Below, piece after piece: positions 11,204-19,721 of a stretch of DNA of 43,186 nucleotides. Made by a program: the position numbers and the translations under genes. The notes under the pieces are model-generated. The model was not told the origin of the DNA. It saw only the letters and a list, made by a program, of their open reading frames with translations, and did not search any database. Positions within the stretch are counted from its first letter, which is position 1; the number at the start of each line of letters is the position of its first letter. The DNA is taken from the NCBI GenBank assembly GCA_029780695.1, contig JAKOYD010000113.1, forward strand, positions 1-43,186. The letters are read 5' to 3'. The DNA is from Pseudomonadota bacterium. GTDB taxonomy: Bacteria > Pseudomonadota > Gammaproteobacteria > Burkholderiales > Burkholderiaceae_C.

Positions 11204-12127
11204 ATGGACTCCCTCGATCTGATCCAGGCCTTCCGCGAAGTGGCGCGGCGTGGCAGCTTTTCGGCCGCCGCGCGCGCGCTCGACATGTCGCCCGCCAATG
11301 TCAGCAAGTACGTCGCGCAACTGGAACAGCGCTTTGGCGTGCGCCTGTTTCAGCGCACCACCCGCAAGGTGTCGCTGACCGACGCCGGCCAGCTGCTGTA
11401 CGACCGGTCCGGCCCGGTGCTGGAGCTGGTGCAGATGACCGCCAGCGAACTCATGGAGCGCGCCACGCGCCCCAGCGGCCGCCTGACGGTGACGGCGCCG
11501 CCCGCGCTGGTGCCGGCCGGCCTGCCGGCGGTGCTGGGCCGGTACCTGGAGCGCTACCCCGAGGTGTCGCTCAACCTGGTCCTGAGCAACCGCCAGCTGG
11601 ACCTGGTGGAAGACGGCGTCGACCTGGCGCTGCGCGTGGGCCCGATCCCGGACCAGAACGTCATCGTGCGGCGGCTGGCGCGGCTGGACCGCGTGGTGGT
11701 CGCGTCACCGGCCTACTGGCACGCGCACGGCCAGCCGCAGCACCCGCGCGATCTGGCGGGCCACCGCATCCTCAACATCAACCGCGCGGGCGAGCCGGCG
11801 CGCTGGCCCTTCGTCGATCGCGGCCGACCGTTCGAAGTACCGTTGCAGCCGCACGTCGACGTGAACGACGTCGCTCCGCTGACCACGCTGGCGCTGATGG
11901 ACCTGGGCGTGATCTACGTCGCGCGGTCGCTGGTGCAGGACGCCCTGGAGCGCGGCCAGCTGGTGTCGGTGCTGGACAGCTTCGTGTCGCAGGACTTCTG
12001 GGTGTACGCCGCCTACATGCAGCGGCGCCACAACAGCGCCGCGTTGATGGCGCTGCTGGCGCACCTCGAACGCGAGATGCCGCGCGCCGACAGCGCGATT
12101 CGCGCCACGCCGGTGGATAAGGGCTGA
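11204..12127 (+). CDS. LysR-family transcriptional regulator
   Basis: A 307-aa LysR-type regulator. The N-terminal winged helix-turn-helix is clear: LDLIQAFREVARRGSFSAAA, then SPANVSKYVAQLEQRFG and LFQRTTRKVSLTDAG (residues 4-65). The effector domain from about residue 90 has GRLTVTAPPAL and a second half ending near HLEREMP. It looks like the CrgA/DsdC-like LTTR branch. Likely targets are its own promoter and the divergent gene at 10724-11026; the convergent dienelactone hydrolase is also possible. Ligand unknown. Confidence 0.92.
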   Translation: MDSLDLIQAFREVARRGSFSAAARALDMSPANVSKYVAQLEQRFGVRLFQRTTRKVSLTDAGQLLYDRSGPVLELVQMTASELMERATRPSGRLTVTAPPALVPAGLPAVLGRYLERYPEVSLNLVLSNRQLDLVEDGVDLALRVGPIPDQNVIVRRLARLDRVVVASPAYWHAHGQPQHPRDLAGHRILNINRAGEPARWPFVDRGRPFEVPLQPHVDVNDVAPLTTLALMDLGVIYVARSLVQDALERGQLVSVLDSFVSQDFWVYAAYMQRRHNSAALMALLAHLEREMPRADSAIRATPVDKG

Positions 12128-12128
12128 A

Positions 12129-12175
12129 TGGGCCGCCAGCGCTCTCAGATCAAGCGCATGCAGCTACCTTTAACG
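12129..12175 (-). repeat. Repeat A copy 5 (between convergent genes)
   Basis: Reading the minus strand: AGGTAGCTGCATGCGCTTG, then ATCTGAG and AGCGCTGGCGGCCCATT. It lies in the 69-bp gap between the convergent LysR and dienelactone hydrolase genes. Confidence 0.85.
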
Positions 12176-12196
12176 TAGCAAACCAACGCCCGGGCA

Positions 12197-12886
12197 TCAA
12201 CCCAGATGCCTGGCAAAAAACGCCAGCGTGCGTTCGCGCGCCAGCCTGGCGGCGTCGGCGTCCCACGCGCCGCGGTGGTCGCAGTTGAAGCCGTGCTGGG
12301 CCGGGTACAGGTGCATCTCCACCTCGGGGTGCGCTTTCTTGAACGCCTCCACACCGTCCAGCGGCACATACTGGTCGCGGTCGGACAGGTGGGCCAGCAC
12401 GGGCACCTTGGGGGTGCGGGCGATCTCGGCCGGCTGCGTCATGCCGCCGCCGTAGTAGGGCACCGCCGCCGACAGGCCGTTCAGCGTGCACGCGGCGCGC
12501 CAGGTCAGCAGGCCGCCCCAGCAGTAGCCGACGATGCCGACCTTGCCACCGCTCTTTTGCGCGGCGTAGTCGATGGCGGCCTGGATGTCCTGCATCACGC
12601 CAGGCGCGGGCAGCGCCTCCACGGCGCTCTTGTAGCCAAAGCCTTCCTGCATGTCGGCGTCGGTGTAGCCCAGTTCCACCCCCGGCTTGACGCGCTGGAA
12701 GGTGCTGGGCGCCACGGCCAGATAACCGTCGCGCGCGTAGCCGTCGGCCACTTCGCGGATGTGGGCGTTGACGCCGAAGATTTCCTGCAGCACCACGACG
12801 CCGCCTTGGGGCGAGCCTGCCGGCTCGGCCACGTAAGCGGCGATCTTCTGGCCGTCGGCGGCGGTCAGGTCGATGAATTGGCCCAT
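12197..12886 (-). CDS. Dienelactone hydrolase family protein
   Basis: A 229-aa alpha/beta hydrolase of the dienelactone hydrolase family, which opens lactones such as dienelactone in chloro-aromatic degradation; many members have other or unknown roles. The catalytic cysteine is Cys122 in GYCWGG, the acid lies in SDRDQYVP, the histidine in QHGFNCD, and the conserved Glu35 is in LQEIFG. I chose the ATG at 12884-12886 (MGQFIDL) because AAGGAG lies 8 nt upstream. A TTG start 7 codons earlier falls in repeat A copy 6. No aromatic pathway genes are adjacent. Confidence 0.9.
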   Translation of the reverse strand: MGQFIDLTAADGQKIAAYVAEPAGSPQGGVVVLQEIFGVNAHIREVADGYARDGYLAVAPSTFQRVKPGVELGYTDADMQEGFGYKSAVEALPAPGVMQDIQAAIDYAAQKSGGKVGIVGYCWGGLLTWRAACTLNGLSAAVPYYGGGMTQPAEIARTPKVPVLAHLSDRDQYVPLDGVEAFKKAHPEVEMHLYPAQHGFNCDHRGAWDADAARLARERTLAFFARHLG

Positions 12887-12899
12887 CTCTGTTTGCTCC

Positions 12900-12950
12900 T
12901 TATTCAATAGCTATATTCGCTTGACTGGTCAGCGCCAGCGCCTTAAAAAA
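12900..12950 (+). repeat. Repeat A copy 6 (at isomerase 3' end)
   Basis: CAATAGCTATATTCGCTTG, then ACTGGT and CAGCGCCAGCGCC plus an A-run. Its right end overlaps the last codons of the isomerase gene (stop at 12943-12945). Confidence 0.8.
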
Positions 12951-13545
12951 CACCCAGCTTGCGGGCGACGAAGTCGAGCCGGTCCTGACCCCAGAACGGC
13001 TCGCCATCAATCACGTACGTCGGCGCGCCGAACACGCCAGCGTCGATGGCGGCCTGGGTGTGGGCAGCGTAGCGCGCCTGCGTGTCGGCCTGGCGCGACT
13101 GGCCCAAGCGCTCGGCGGGCAGGTCGGTCTCGTCCAGCAGCTCGGCCAGCGTGCCTTCGTTGGCAATGTCGCGCTCTTCGCGCCAGCAGGCGGCCAGCAC
13201 GGCGCCGGCCAGGCGCAGCGCGGCGGACATGCCGTCGTGCTGCGCGACGGCGGTGATCAGCAGCGATGAGGGCGTACCGTCCACCGGAAAGTGCTTTGGC
13301 TGGATATTCATCGCCACGCCCAGGTGGTCGGCAAAGCGCCGCAGCTCCACCAGCCGGTAGGCTTGGCGCTGCGGCGCGCGCTTGGGCAGCGGCAACCCGC
13401 CCGAAACGGGAAACACGCGCCCAAAGTCCACCGGCAGCACGTTCACTTCACGCCGGCCGGCGCGCAGCAGTTGCACGAAGCGGTCGTGGCCCAGAAAGGC
13501 CCACGGGCTTTGCGTGGCGAAGTAGTAGTCGACGGTGCGGCTCAT
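12943..13545 (-). CDS. 2-hydroxychromene-2-carboxylate isomerase family protein (DsbA fold)
   Basis: A 200-aa thioredoxin-fold protein of the HCCA isomerase/kappa-class GST group. It starts MSRTVDYYFATQSPWAFLG, in which the conserved Ser of SPW replaces the DsbA CxxC and would bind glutathione. NIQPKHFPVDG and FGAPTYVIDGEPFWGQDRLDF are conserved family motifs. In naphthalene degradation the enzyme isomerises HCCA, but no naphthalene genes are nearby, so the substrate is unknown. An AGGAG site precedes the ATG. The last codons overlap repeat A copy 6. Confidence 0.9.
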   Translation of the reverse strand: MSRTVDYYFATQSPWAFLGHDRFVQLLRAGRREVNVLPVDFGRVFPVSGGLPLPKRAPQRQAYRLVELRRFADHLGVAMNIQPKHFPVDGTPSSLLITAVAQHDGMSAALRLAGAVLAACWREERDIANEGTLAELLDETDLPAERLGQSRQADTQARYAAHTQAAIDAGVFGAPTYVIDGEPFWGQDRLDFVARKLGVF

Positions 13546-13626
13546 GGTGTGCTCCTGCGGGCGTGGGCGCGCAATGGGCGCGTGCCGGGTCAATAATGGC
13601 CGCATTCTTGCAGCAGGAGGCGACAC

Positions 13627-14376
13627 GTGGGTAACCAGGTCTTGCTGGTGACGGGCGGCGGGCGCGGCATTGGCGCGGCCACCGCGCGGCGGGCCGCGGC
13701 CCAGGGCTGGGCGGTGGCTGTGAACTACACCGCCCACTCGCTGGCCGCCGACGAGGTGGTGCGCGCCATCCGCGCCGCCGGCGGCACGGCCATGGCGGTG
13801 CAGGCCGACGTGGCCGACGAGGCGCAGGTGCTGCGCATGTTCGACCACATCGACGCCAAACTGGGCCGCCTGACGGGGCTGGTCAACAACGCCGGCGTGG
13901 TGGACCGCGCGCAGCCCGTGGCCGATCAGACCGTGGCGCGCTGGCGCCGCATGTTCGACGTCAACGTCATTGGCTCGCTGATCTGCGCGCGCGAAGCCGT
14001 GCGGCGCATGGGCACGGCGTACGGGGGCGCGGGGGGCAGCATCGTCAACCTGTCCAGCGCGGCGGCGCGGCTCGGCTCGCCGAACGAATACGTCGATTAC
14101 GCGGCGGCCAAGGCCGCCATTGACGCCTTCACCATCGGGCTGGCGAAAGAGGTGGCGCCGCAGGGCATCCGCGTCAACGCCGTGCGCCCGGGGCTGATCG
14201 ACACCGAGATCCACGCCAGCGGCGGCCGCCCGAACCGCGTCGAAGAACTGAAAGCCGGCGTGCCCATGGGCCGCGGCGGCACGGCGGACGAAGTCGCTGA
14301 GGTGATCGTGTGGCTGCTGTCGGATGCGGCAAGCTACACCACCATGTCGTTGATCGACGTTTCTGGCGCCCGATAG
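13627..14376 (+). CDS. SDR-family oxidoreductase
   Basis: A classical short-chain dehydrogenase/reductase of 249 aa. The nucleotide-binding motif TGGGRGIG is at residues 9-16, and NNAG is in LVNNAGVVD. Catalytic Ser lies in NLSSAAAR, Tyr158 and Lys162 in YAAAK. VRPGLIDTEIHASGG follows and the C-terminus reads SLIDVSGAR. NAD(P)-dependent, substrate unknown. The start is a GTG with AGGAGG upstream. It is divergent from the isomerase gene (81 bp). Confidence 0.93.
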   Translation: MGNQVLLVTGGGRGIGAATARRAAAQGWAVAVNYTAHSLAADEVVRAIRAAGGTAMAVQADVADEAQVLRMFDHIDAKLGRLTGLVNNAGVVDRAQPVADQTVARWRRMFDVNVIGSLICAREAVRRMGTAYGGAGGSIVNLSSAAARLGSPNEYVDYAAAKAAIDAFTIGLAKEVAPQGIRVNAVRPGLIDTEIHASGGRPNRVEELKAGVPMGRGGTADEVAEVIVWLLSDAASYTTMSLIDVSGAR

Positions 14377-14480
14377 TGGCTCACCCCCAGGCTCCACGCG
14401 CTGCGCGCTGTTGCGCCACCCCCCTCGCCGGGGGCGCGCCCGATGGCCGGTGCAAGCCCGACCATGGGAGCCCTGGCATC
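14377..14480 (-). repeat. Repeat B copy 4 (variant, at SDR 3' end)
   Basis: Directly after the SDR stop codon: GGCTCACCCCCAGGCTCCAC, then CACCCCCCTCGCCGGGGGCG and GATGGCCGGTGCAAGCCCG. It is a diverged member with the same polarity, the C-run end touching the stop. The segment up to the MaoC start at 14528 holds nothing else. Confidence 0.6.
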
Positions 14481-14527
14481 GCGCCGCGCCAGATGCGTTG
14501 TTCGCTTCCACCACATGAGGATTTGCC

Positions 14528-15034
14528 GTGACTGTCTCCGCCCCTTCAGACCACCCGCAGCAACACATCAAGTACTTCTGGGAAGACCTGCCCGTGGGCA
14601 CCACGCTCGACATCGGCAGCACCACGGTCGACCACGACGAGGTGATTGCGTTTGCCAGCAAGTACGACCCGCAGCCCTTCCACCTGAGCGACGAGGCGGC
14701 CGCCAAGTCGATCTTCGGCAAGCTGTCGGCCAGCGGCTGGCACACCTGCGCGATGGCGATGGGGCTGATGGTGCGCGGCTTCTTGCACGAATCCAGCAGC
14801 CTGGGATCACCGGGGCTGGAAAAGATCCAGTGGCCGACGCCGGTCTACCCGGGCGACACGCTGACGCTGAAGCAGACCATCACCGAATCGCGCCCCATGA
14901 AGTCGCGCCCCGACGTCGGGCTGACGCGCACCGTGTGGGAAATGTTCAACCAGCGCGGCGAGCAGGTGCTGATGATGGACGGCTACGGCATGTTCCGCCG
15001 GCGCACGCCGGCCGCGCCCGCCGTGGCAGGCTGA
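14528..15034 (+). CDS. MaoC-family (R)-hydratase/dehydratase
   Basis: A 168-aa single hot-dog domain protein of the MaoC dehydratase family. The hydratase-like segment FASKYDPQPFHLSDEAAAKS carries the Asp/His pair, followed by GWHTCAMAMGLM and a C-terminal YPGDTLTLKQTITESRPMKS strand region. Members hydrate enoyl-CoA thioesters. The start is GTG at 14528. It lies 151 bp after the SDR gene on the same strand; an SDR plus MaoC pair would fit a beta-oxidation or polyketide-like branch, but this is inference. It is convergent with the Mla operon. Confidence 0.9.
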   Translation: MTVSAPSDHPQQHIKYFWEDLPVGTTLDIGSTTVDHDEVIAFASKYDPQPFHLSDEAAAKSIFGKLSASGWHTCAMAMGLMVRGFLHESSSLGSPGLEKIQWPTPVYPGDTLTLKQTITESRPMKSRPDVGLTRTVWEMFNQRGEQVLMMDGYGMFRRRTPAAPAVAG

Positions 15035-15050
15035 TGCACGCGGGGCGAGG

Positions 15051-15695
15051 TCAGCGCGGCGCGGGCAGGCCGTTGGCCCAGGTCACGACCTGCGCCACCG
15101 CCTCGTCGGTGGCCGCGCGCAAGGCCGCCACGCCGCCCGGCGCGTCGGCCGTGGGCGCGGGCTTGCGCACGGTGAAGGTGCGCTGGCCAACCAGCCGGCC
15201 CGACTTGGCGGTGGGCGCGATGGCGGTGACGCGCAGGCGCACCACGCCTTCGCTGACGCCAGGCGCTTCAAACAGCTGGGCAAATTCGTCCAGTTCGGTG
15301 CGCAACTCGACCGCCGCCAGGCCCATGCCCGGCTCGACCACCGGCCGCGTGGCGGAGAAGGCCTCCAGCAGGCGCTGGCCGACCAGCTGCGGCGGCGACA
15401 TGGTCCAGCGCGCCAGCGCATAAGGGCGCGGCTGCTGGCCGCCGTCGCTGTACAGCAGGCGATAGAGGATGTTGCTGCCGTCGATGGCGGCCGACGATTC
15501 CACCCGCCCCAGCGCCAGCGCGCTGCCGGTGGGCGCGGCGTTGGCCGCCACCGGCAGCGCCGGCCCCAGGTCGTAGGGCTGCGGGCGCACGGGTTTGTCG
15601 GGCAAGGGCAGCGCGCAGCCCGACAGGGCGGCAAAAATCAGGCAAAAAACGGCGCCAGCGCCCATCTGGCCAACGCGAGTAGCTATAAAATTCAT
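15051..15695 (-). CDS. ABC-type transport auxiliary lipoprotein of the Mla/MCE system
   Basis: A 214-aa outer-membrane lipoprotein of the PF03886/PqiC-like family that works with MCE transporters. The lipobox is ALSGC (Cys27). The mature part has the family pattern YDLGPAL, RVESSAAIDGSNILYRL and LARWTMSPPQLVGQRLLEAF. It ends the operon mlaE-mlaF-mlaD, 8 bp after mlaD. Oddity: the whole signal peptide region (residues 1-20) is encoded by repeat A copy 7, so MNFIATRVGQMGAGAVF is repeat-derived sequence. A second in-frame Met at residue 11 would also give a usable, shorter signal peptide. Confidence 0.88.
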   Translation of the reverse strand: MNFIATRVGQMGAGAVFCLIFAALSGCALPLPDKPVRPQPYDLGPALPVAANAAPTGSALALGRVESSAAIDGSNILYRLLYSDGGQQPRPYALARWTMSPPQLVGQRLLEAFSATRPVVEPGMGLAAVELRTELDEFAQLFEAPGVSEGVVRLRVTAIAPTAKSGRLVGQRTFTVRKPAPTADAPGGVAALRAATDEAVAQVVTWANGLPAPR

Positions 15696-15703
15696 ATCAA
15701 ACC
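15640..15703 (-). repeat. Repeat A copy 7, encoding a signal peptide
   Basis: Minus strand: ATTTTATAGCTACTCGCGTT, then GGCCAGAT, GGGCGCTGGCGCC and a T-rich tail. The box, hairpin region and GCTGG end are all recognisable. It covers the start codon and n-region of the Mla lipoprotein. Confidence 0.8.
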
Positions 15704-16714
15704 TCAGCGGGACACAGGTTGCACGGGGGTGTCGGGCGCGGCGCCGCCGCCGGCCTGACCAAAGCCGGGTTCGCCCGGGCCGGGCGGAATGGTGCCCGTG
15801 CCGTAAATCAGCGACTGCGGGTTTTCGCCCAGCGTGTTGGCCACGCGGTCGAGCCGGCGAATGGTGCGGCTGGCGTCCTCGGTCAGCGTCTGGATGCGCG
15901 GCAGCGTGGTGCCGGTCACGGTGCTGGCGCTTTCGCTCAGCTGGTCGACCACGCCGCCCTTGCCCGCCACCTGGTCAACCGCGCGCTTGACGTCGGTGGC
16001 CACGCCGTCAAAGCGCGCCACCGTCTGCCGCGTTTGCTGCGCCGCGCCGTCGATGGACTTGAGCGCCGTGTTGGCCTGGCGCACCAGGCCGGGGATGTCG
16101 GTCTGGCCGGGGCCGAACTGGGCCGTGATGGTCTGCTGCGTGGTCGCCGCCAGCTGCTTCACGCTTTGCGCGCTGCGGCCAATCTCGACCAGCGCGGTGC
16201 TGATGGCGGCCTGGTTGTCGTCGCCCAGCAGGCGGTTGACGCGGTCGGCGGTTTCGTCCAGCTTGCCGATCAGCGCCTGCGCGCGCTCGGTCAGCTCGCC
16301 CAGCAGGCCCGACTTGAAGGGGATGCGGGGCGGCCCGTTGGGGCCGGGCGGCAATGGCTCGGTGGAGGTGCCTTCGTCGTCCAGCTGCAAGAAGGACAGA
16401 CCTGTGACGCCCTGAAAGCCCAGCGTGGCGAAGGTCGATCGACTGATGGGCGCGCTGGGCGACACGGCGATGCGAATCAACACGTTGCCGCGCTGCCCCG
16501 GGTCGAGCCCGATGCTGGTGACCTTGCCGACCGCCACGCCCTTGTAGCGCACCGCCGCCTGCGGCTGCAGGCCGGTAACGGCTTCGGTGGACACCAGTTC
16601 GTAGGTGGTGGTGTTGGCCACATCGCGCATCAGCCACATGGCCATGCCGATGAGCAGTGCCAGCACCGCCAGCACGAAGGCGCCGGCGGCCAGGGCGTGG
16701 GCTTTGTTTTCCAT
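15704..16714 (-). CDS. mlaD: MlaD-family MCE domain protein
   Basis: A 336-aa periplasmic lipid-binding component of the MCE transporter. One N-terminal membrane helix (residues 9-29) is followed by a single MCE domain (about 37-115) with VRYKGVAVGKVTSIGLDP and FQGVTGLSFLQLDD. Then comes a long helical region (about 140-300), longer than E. coli MlaD (183 aa) and closer to the type with a coiled tail that reaches across the periplasm, and a Pro/Gly-rich end. It lies 5 bp after mlaF and 8 bp before the lipoprotein gene. Confidence 0.93.
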   Translation of the reverse strand: MENKAHALAAGAFVLAVLALLIGMAMWLMRDVANTTTYELVSTEAVTGLQPQAAVRYKGVAVGKVTSIGLDPGQRGNVLIRIAVSPSAPISRSTFATLGFQGVTGLSFLQLDDEGTSTEPLPPGPNGPPRIPFKSGLLGELTERAQALIGKLDETADRVNRLLGDDNQAAISTALVEIGRSAQSVKQLAATTQQTITAQFGPGQTDIPGLVRQANTALKSIDGAAQQTRQTVARFDGVATDVKRAVDQVAGKGGVVDQLSESASTVTGTTLPRIQTLTEDASRTIRRLDRVANTLGENPQSLIYGTGTIPPGPGEPGFGQAGGGAAPDTPVQPVSR

Positions 16715-16719
16715 GTCGA

Positions 16720-17616
16720 TCAGGCTCCTTTCGGCGCGGTGGCCGCGGGGGACGAGGCGCGGCGCGTGCGCAGCAGTTCCATGGCGCGCTGTCCGCGTTC
16801 GCCCAGGAAGAAGTGGTGAATGAACGGGTGGTCGAAGGCCAGCACCTCGGGCACCGGCGCGGCGATGATGACGCGCTGATCGGCCAGCACCGCCACGCGG
16901 GTGGACAGCTCGAACAGCGTGTCAAGGTCGTGCGTGACCATCACCACCGTCAGCCCCAGCTCCTGGTGCAGCGAGCGCAGCAGGGTGACGAAGGCGTCCG
17001 AGCTGTCCGGGTCCAGCCCGGCGGTGGGCTCGTCCAGCATCAGCAGCGGTGGGTCCATGGCCAACGCGCGCGCCAGCGCCACGCGCTTGACCATGCCGCC
17101 CGACAGCTCGGACGGCATCTTGTGCGCGTCGGTGGCCTTCAGGCCCACCATCTGCAGCTTGAGCATGGCCGCCTCGCGCGCCAGCGCGTCGGGCAGCGCG
17201 CGGGTTTCGCGCAGCGGAAAGGCGATGTTGTCGAGCACGCTGAAGGCCGAAAACAGCGCCCCCTGCTGAAACAGCATGCCCACGCGCGTGGCGGCGCCGG
17301 CGCGCTGCAGCTCCTGCACCGGCTGGCCCAGCACCGTGATGCGGCCCTTGGCGGGCGTGTTCAGCCCCAGCATCTGGCGCAGCAGCACCGTCTTGCCGGT
17401 GCCCGAGCCGCCCACCAGCGTCAGCACTTCGCCACGGTAGACGGTCAGGTCCAGGTCCTTGTGCACCACCACCTCGCCGCCGCCGGGCTTGGGGAACACG
17501 CTCCACAGCCCGCGCACCTCGATCATCGGCTCGCCATGCTCGGGCAGCGGCGGGGCGGCGGCGTCGGGCTCATGCGCCTCGGAAGGGACGGCGAGAACGG
17601 TGGATTCGTCGCTCAT
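16720..17616 (-). CDS. mlaF: MlaF-like ABC transporter ATPase
   Basis: A 298-aa ATPase of the MCE lipid transporter. Walker A is GGSGTGKT, the signature LSGGMVKR, and Walker B LLMLDEPTAGLDP, followed by the H-loop in VTHDLD. The first 30 residues before MIEVRGLWS form a family-variable extension. The start at 17614-17616 (MSDESTVLA) is chosen; the longer frame upstream crosses repeat B copy 5. It sits between mlaE (142 bp upstream) and mlaD (5 bp downstream). Confidence 0.95.
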   Translation of the reverse strand: MSDESTVLAVPSEAHEPDAAAPPLPEHGEPMIEVRGLWSVFPKPGGGEVVVHKDLDLTVYRGEVLTLVGGSGTGKTVLLRQMLGLNTPAKGRITVLGQPVQELQRAGAATRVGMLFQQGALFSAFSVLDNIAFPLRETRALPDALAREAAMLKLQMVGLKATDAHKMPSELSGGMVKRVALARALAMDPPLLMLDEPTAGLDPDSSDAFVTLLRSLHQELGLTVVMVTHDLDTLFELSTRVAVLADQRVIIAAPVPEVLAFDHPFIHHFFLGERGQRAMELLRTRRASSPAATAPKGA

Positions 17617-17758
17617 GCAGAGCCTCCCGCCGCGGCACCGATGGCCGTGGAACAGGCCATGCCAGGGCGCGCGCGGAGCGCGCTTGACCCGGCCGCTGCG
17701 AGCGCCCCCTTCAAGGCGGGTGGCGGAACCTGGCGACGCCAGTGAAGCCTGGGGGTGC
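17617..17758 (+). repeat. Repeat B copy 5 (inside the mla operon)
   Basis: ATGGCCGTGGAACAGGCCAT at 17641, GGAGCGCGCTTGACCCGGCC and GCGCCCCCTTCAAGGCGGGT, ending AAGCCTGGGGGTGCTC against the mlaE stop codon. It separates mlaE from mlaF, the only large gap in an otherwise compact operon. Confidence 0.7.
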
Positions 17759-18877
17759 TCACATGCCCACCTTCTTGAACAGCACGGCAAACAGCGCGTC
17801 GATCAGGATCACCGCCGTGATCGACGCCACCACCGACGCCGTGGTGCCCTGCCCCAGGCTTTCGGTGTTGGGCTTGACGCGCAGGCCGTAGTGGCAGCCG
17901 ATCAGCGCGATCGACACGCCAAACACCACCGACTTGGCGCTGGCCAGCGCCAGGTTGGTCAGCGGCACGGCCTTGGGCAGCGCCTCGTAAAAATAGGCCG
18001 GCGTGATGCCCAGCGTGATGTCGGCCGCCAGGATGCCGCCGATGAGCGAGGCCAGCGTGGTCCAGGCCGAAATCAGCGGCATGGCAATGGCCAGCGCCAG
18101 CGCGCGCGGCAGCACCAGCCGAAAGCCGGGCGCGATGCCCAGCACGCGCATGGCGTCCAGTTCTTCGGTCACCCGCATCACGCCGATCTGCGCCGTGATG
18201 GCCGAGCCCGAGCGCCCGGCGATCAGCACCGCCGCCAGCAGCGGCCCCAGCTCGCGGATCAGCGCCAGCCCGAGGATGTTGACGATGAAGGTCTCGGCGC
18301 CAAACTGGCGCAGCACCTGGCTCATCAGGTAGGCCAGCACCACGCCGATCAAGAAGCCGACCAGCGCCGTGATCGGCAGCGCCTGCGCGCCGATGCGGTA
18401 CAGGTGGCCCGAGAAATCGCGCCACGGCCCCCAGTGCGGCGCGCGCAGCAGCCGCAAAAAGTCCAGCAGCAGCTGCCCCATCAGGGTGGTGAAGTCGCGC
18501 ACCTGCAGCGCGGCCTGGATGACGCCGCTGCCCAGCGTGTCGACATGCTGCGCCAGCCCGCCAGGGCGGCGCGGCGGCGCGTCGTCGGGGTGGCTGGCCA
18601 CGCGTTCCAGCACGGCACGCTGTGCCGGGTCGGCCTCGACGCGCGCCGGCCACTGGCGGCCCCAGTGGTCCCACAGGGTCAGCGCGCCCAGGTGGTCCAG
18701 TGCGCGCAGCTCGCGCAAGTCCCAGACGGCGACCTGCCCCCGCGCGGCCAGCGCGGCCGTCGCGCCCCGCCAGGCCTTGCCCACCGTCAGGCGCGCGGCC
18801 GTCCATTCGCCCAGCGGCACGGCCGACAGACCGTCGGCGGTCTGCCGGGTGTCAATGCGCGGCGTGGTTTCGGGCAT
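17759..18877 (-). CDS. mlaE: MlaE-family permease with N-terminal STAS-like domain
   Basis: A 372-aa inner-membrane permease of the MCE transporter. Residues about 1-105 form a soluble STAS-like domain (GLSAVPLGEWTAARL, VAVWDLRELRALDHLGALTL), and the C-terminal 250 residues are the MlaE domain with LIRELGPLLAAVLIAGRSGS and MRVTEELDAMRVLGI. In E. coli the STAS domain is a separate protein (MlaB), so this is the fused form common in betaproteobacteria. I chose ATG at 18875-18877; an upstream in-frame start would add 43 low-complexity residues. It is the first gene of the operon. Confidence 0.94.
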   Translation of the reverse strand: MPETTPRIDTRQTADGLSAVPLGEWTAARLTVGKAWRGATAALAARGQVAVWDLRELRALDHLGALTLWDHWGRQWPARVEADPAQRAVLERVASHPDDAPPRRPGGLAQHVDTLGSGVIQAALQVRDFTTLMGQLLLDFLRLLRAPHWGPWRDFSGHLYRIGAQALPITALVGFLIGVVLAYLMSQVLRQFGAETFIVNILGLALIRELGPLLAAVLIAGRSGSAITAQIGVMRVTEELDAMRVLGIAPGFRLVLPRALALAIAMPLISAWTTLASLIGGILAADITLGITPAYFYEALPKAVPLTNLALASAKSVVFGVSIALIGCHYGLRVKPNTESLGQGTTASVVASITAVILIDALFAVLFKKVGM

Positions 18878-19145
18878 GCGTAAAGGTGCGGCGAACAAGC
18901 CCGGCGGGCGGCCATCACGACCGCCGCCGGGCAGCACTGGATCGTACTGCCTTGCCGGCAATGGCCCAGTGGCGCGCGCCGAGTTTGATGTAGGCCGGGC
19001 GCTCATTTGTTTGCCCGTGCCCGCACGCGCCTGGCCTGCCGCGCCCCACGCGGGGGTGGCGGCGATGGTTACGTTCTTTTCCTCTTGTTCTGGCGGCGCG
19101 GCGCGCCATTGCCGTTAGGATGCGCGATTGTCACAAGGAGCACGC

Positions 19146-19721
19146 ATGGCACTGCAAGGACCATTTTTCGGCAAACGCGACGAACCCACCCCCGCCCGCA
19201 ACCCCAGCCCAGCGCCGCTGGGCGGCACCAGCTCGCTCGGCTCGGCTGGCGCCGCGTCGGCCGCGCAGCCGTTTTCGGCGCCGGTGAATGCGCCCGCCGC
19301 CACGCCAGCGCCGGCGCCGGTCGCGGATGCGCCTGAAAGCGGCGCCAAGCTCACCGTCGGGCCCAACATCAAGCTCAAGGGCGTCGAGATCACCGACTGC
19401 GACACGCTGCTGGTCGAGGGCATGGTCGAAGCCACGGTGAGTTCGCGCGTGATCCAGATCTCGGAAACCGGCGCCTTCAAGGGCTCGGCCGAAATCGACA
19501 TCGCCGAAGTGCGCGGCACCTTCGACGGCAACCTGACGGTGCGCCAGAAACTGGTGATCTTTTCCACCGGCAAGGTCACCGGCAAGATTCGCTATGGCAA
19601 GATCGTGATCGAAGAAGGGGGACAGCTCTCCGGTGACATCACGTTCGGCACCAGCGGCGACAAGCCAGCCACGTCCGGCGCCAGCGGCGCCAAGGGCGAG
19701 CAGTTGGCCGTGGCGGCCTGA
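19146..19721 (+). CDS. Bactofilin (polymer-forming cytoskeletal protein)
   Basis: A 191-aa bactofilin, a self-polymerising beta-helix scaffold that positions cell-wall or motility machinery. Residues 1-65 are a Pro/Ala-rich flexible tail; the beta-helix runs about 65-170 with repeated strands such as GVEITDCDTLLVEGMVEATV and GTFDGNLTVRQKLVI. The C-terminal tail is Gly/Ala-rich. The start is the ATG at 19146 with AAGGAG upstream. Its last 89 bp overlap, in another frame, the open frame of the next gene. A M23 peptidase, a frequent bactofilin partner, lies 3 kb downstream. Confidence 0.95.
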   Translation: MALQGPFFGKRDEPTPARNPSPAPLGGTSSLGSAGAASAAQPFSAPVNAPAATPAPAPVADAPESGAKLTVGPNIKLKGVEITDCDTLLVEGMVEATVSSRVIQISETGAFKGSAEIDIAEVRGTFDGNLTVRQKLVIFSTGKVTGKIRYGKIVIEEGGQLSGDITFGTSGDKPATSGASGAKGEQLAVAA

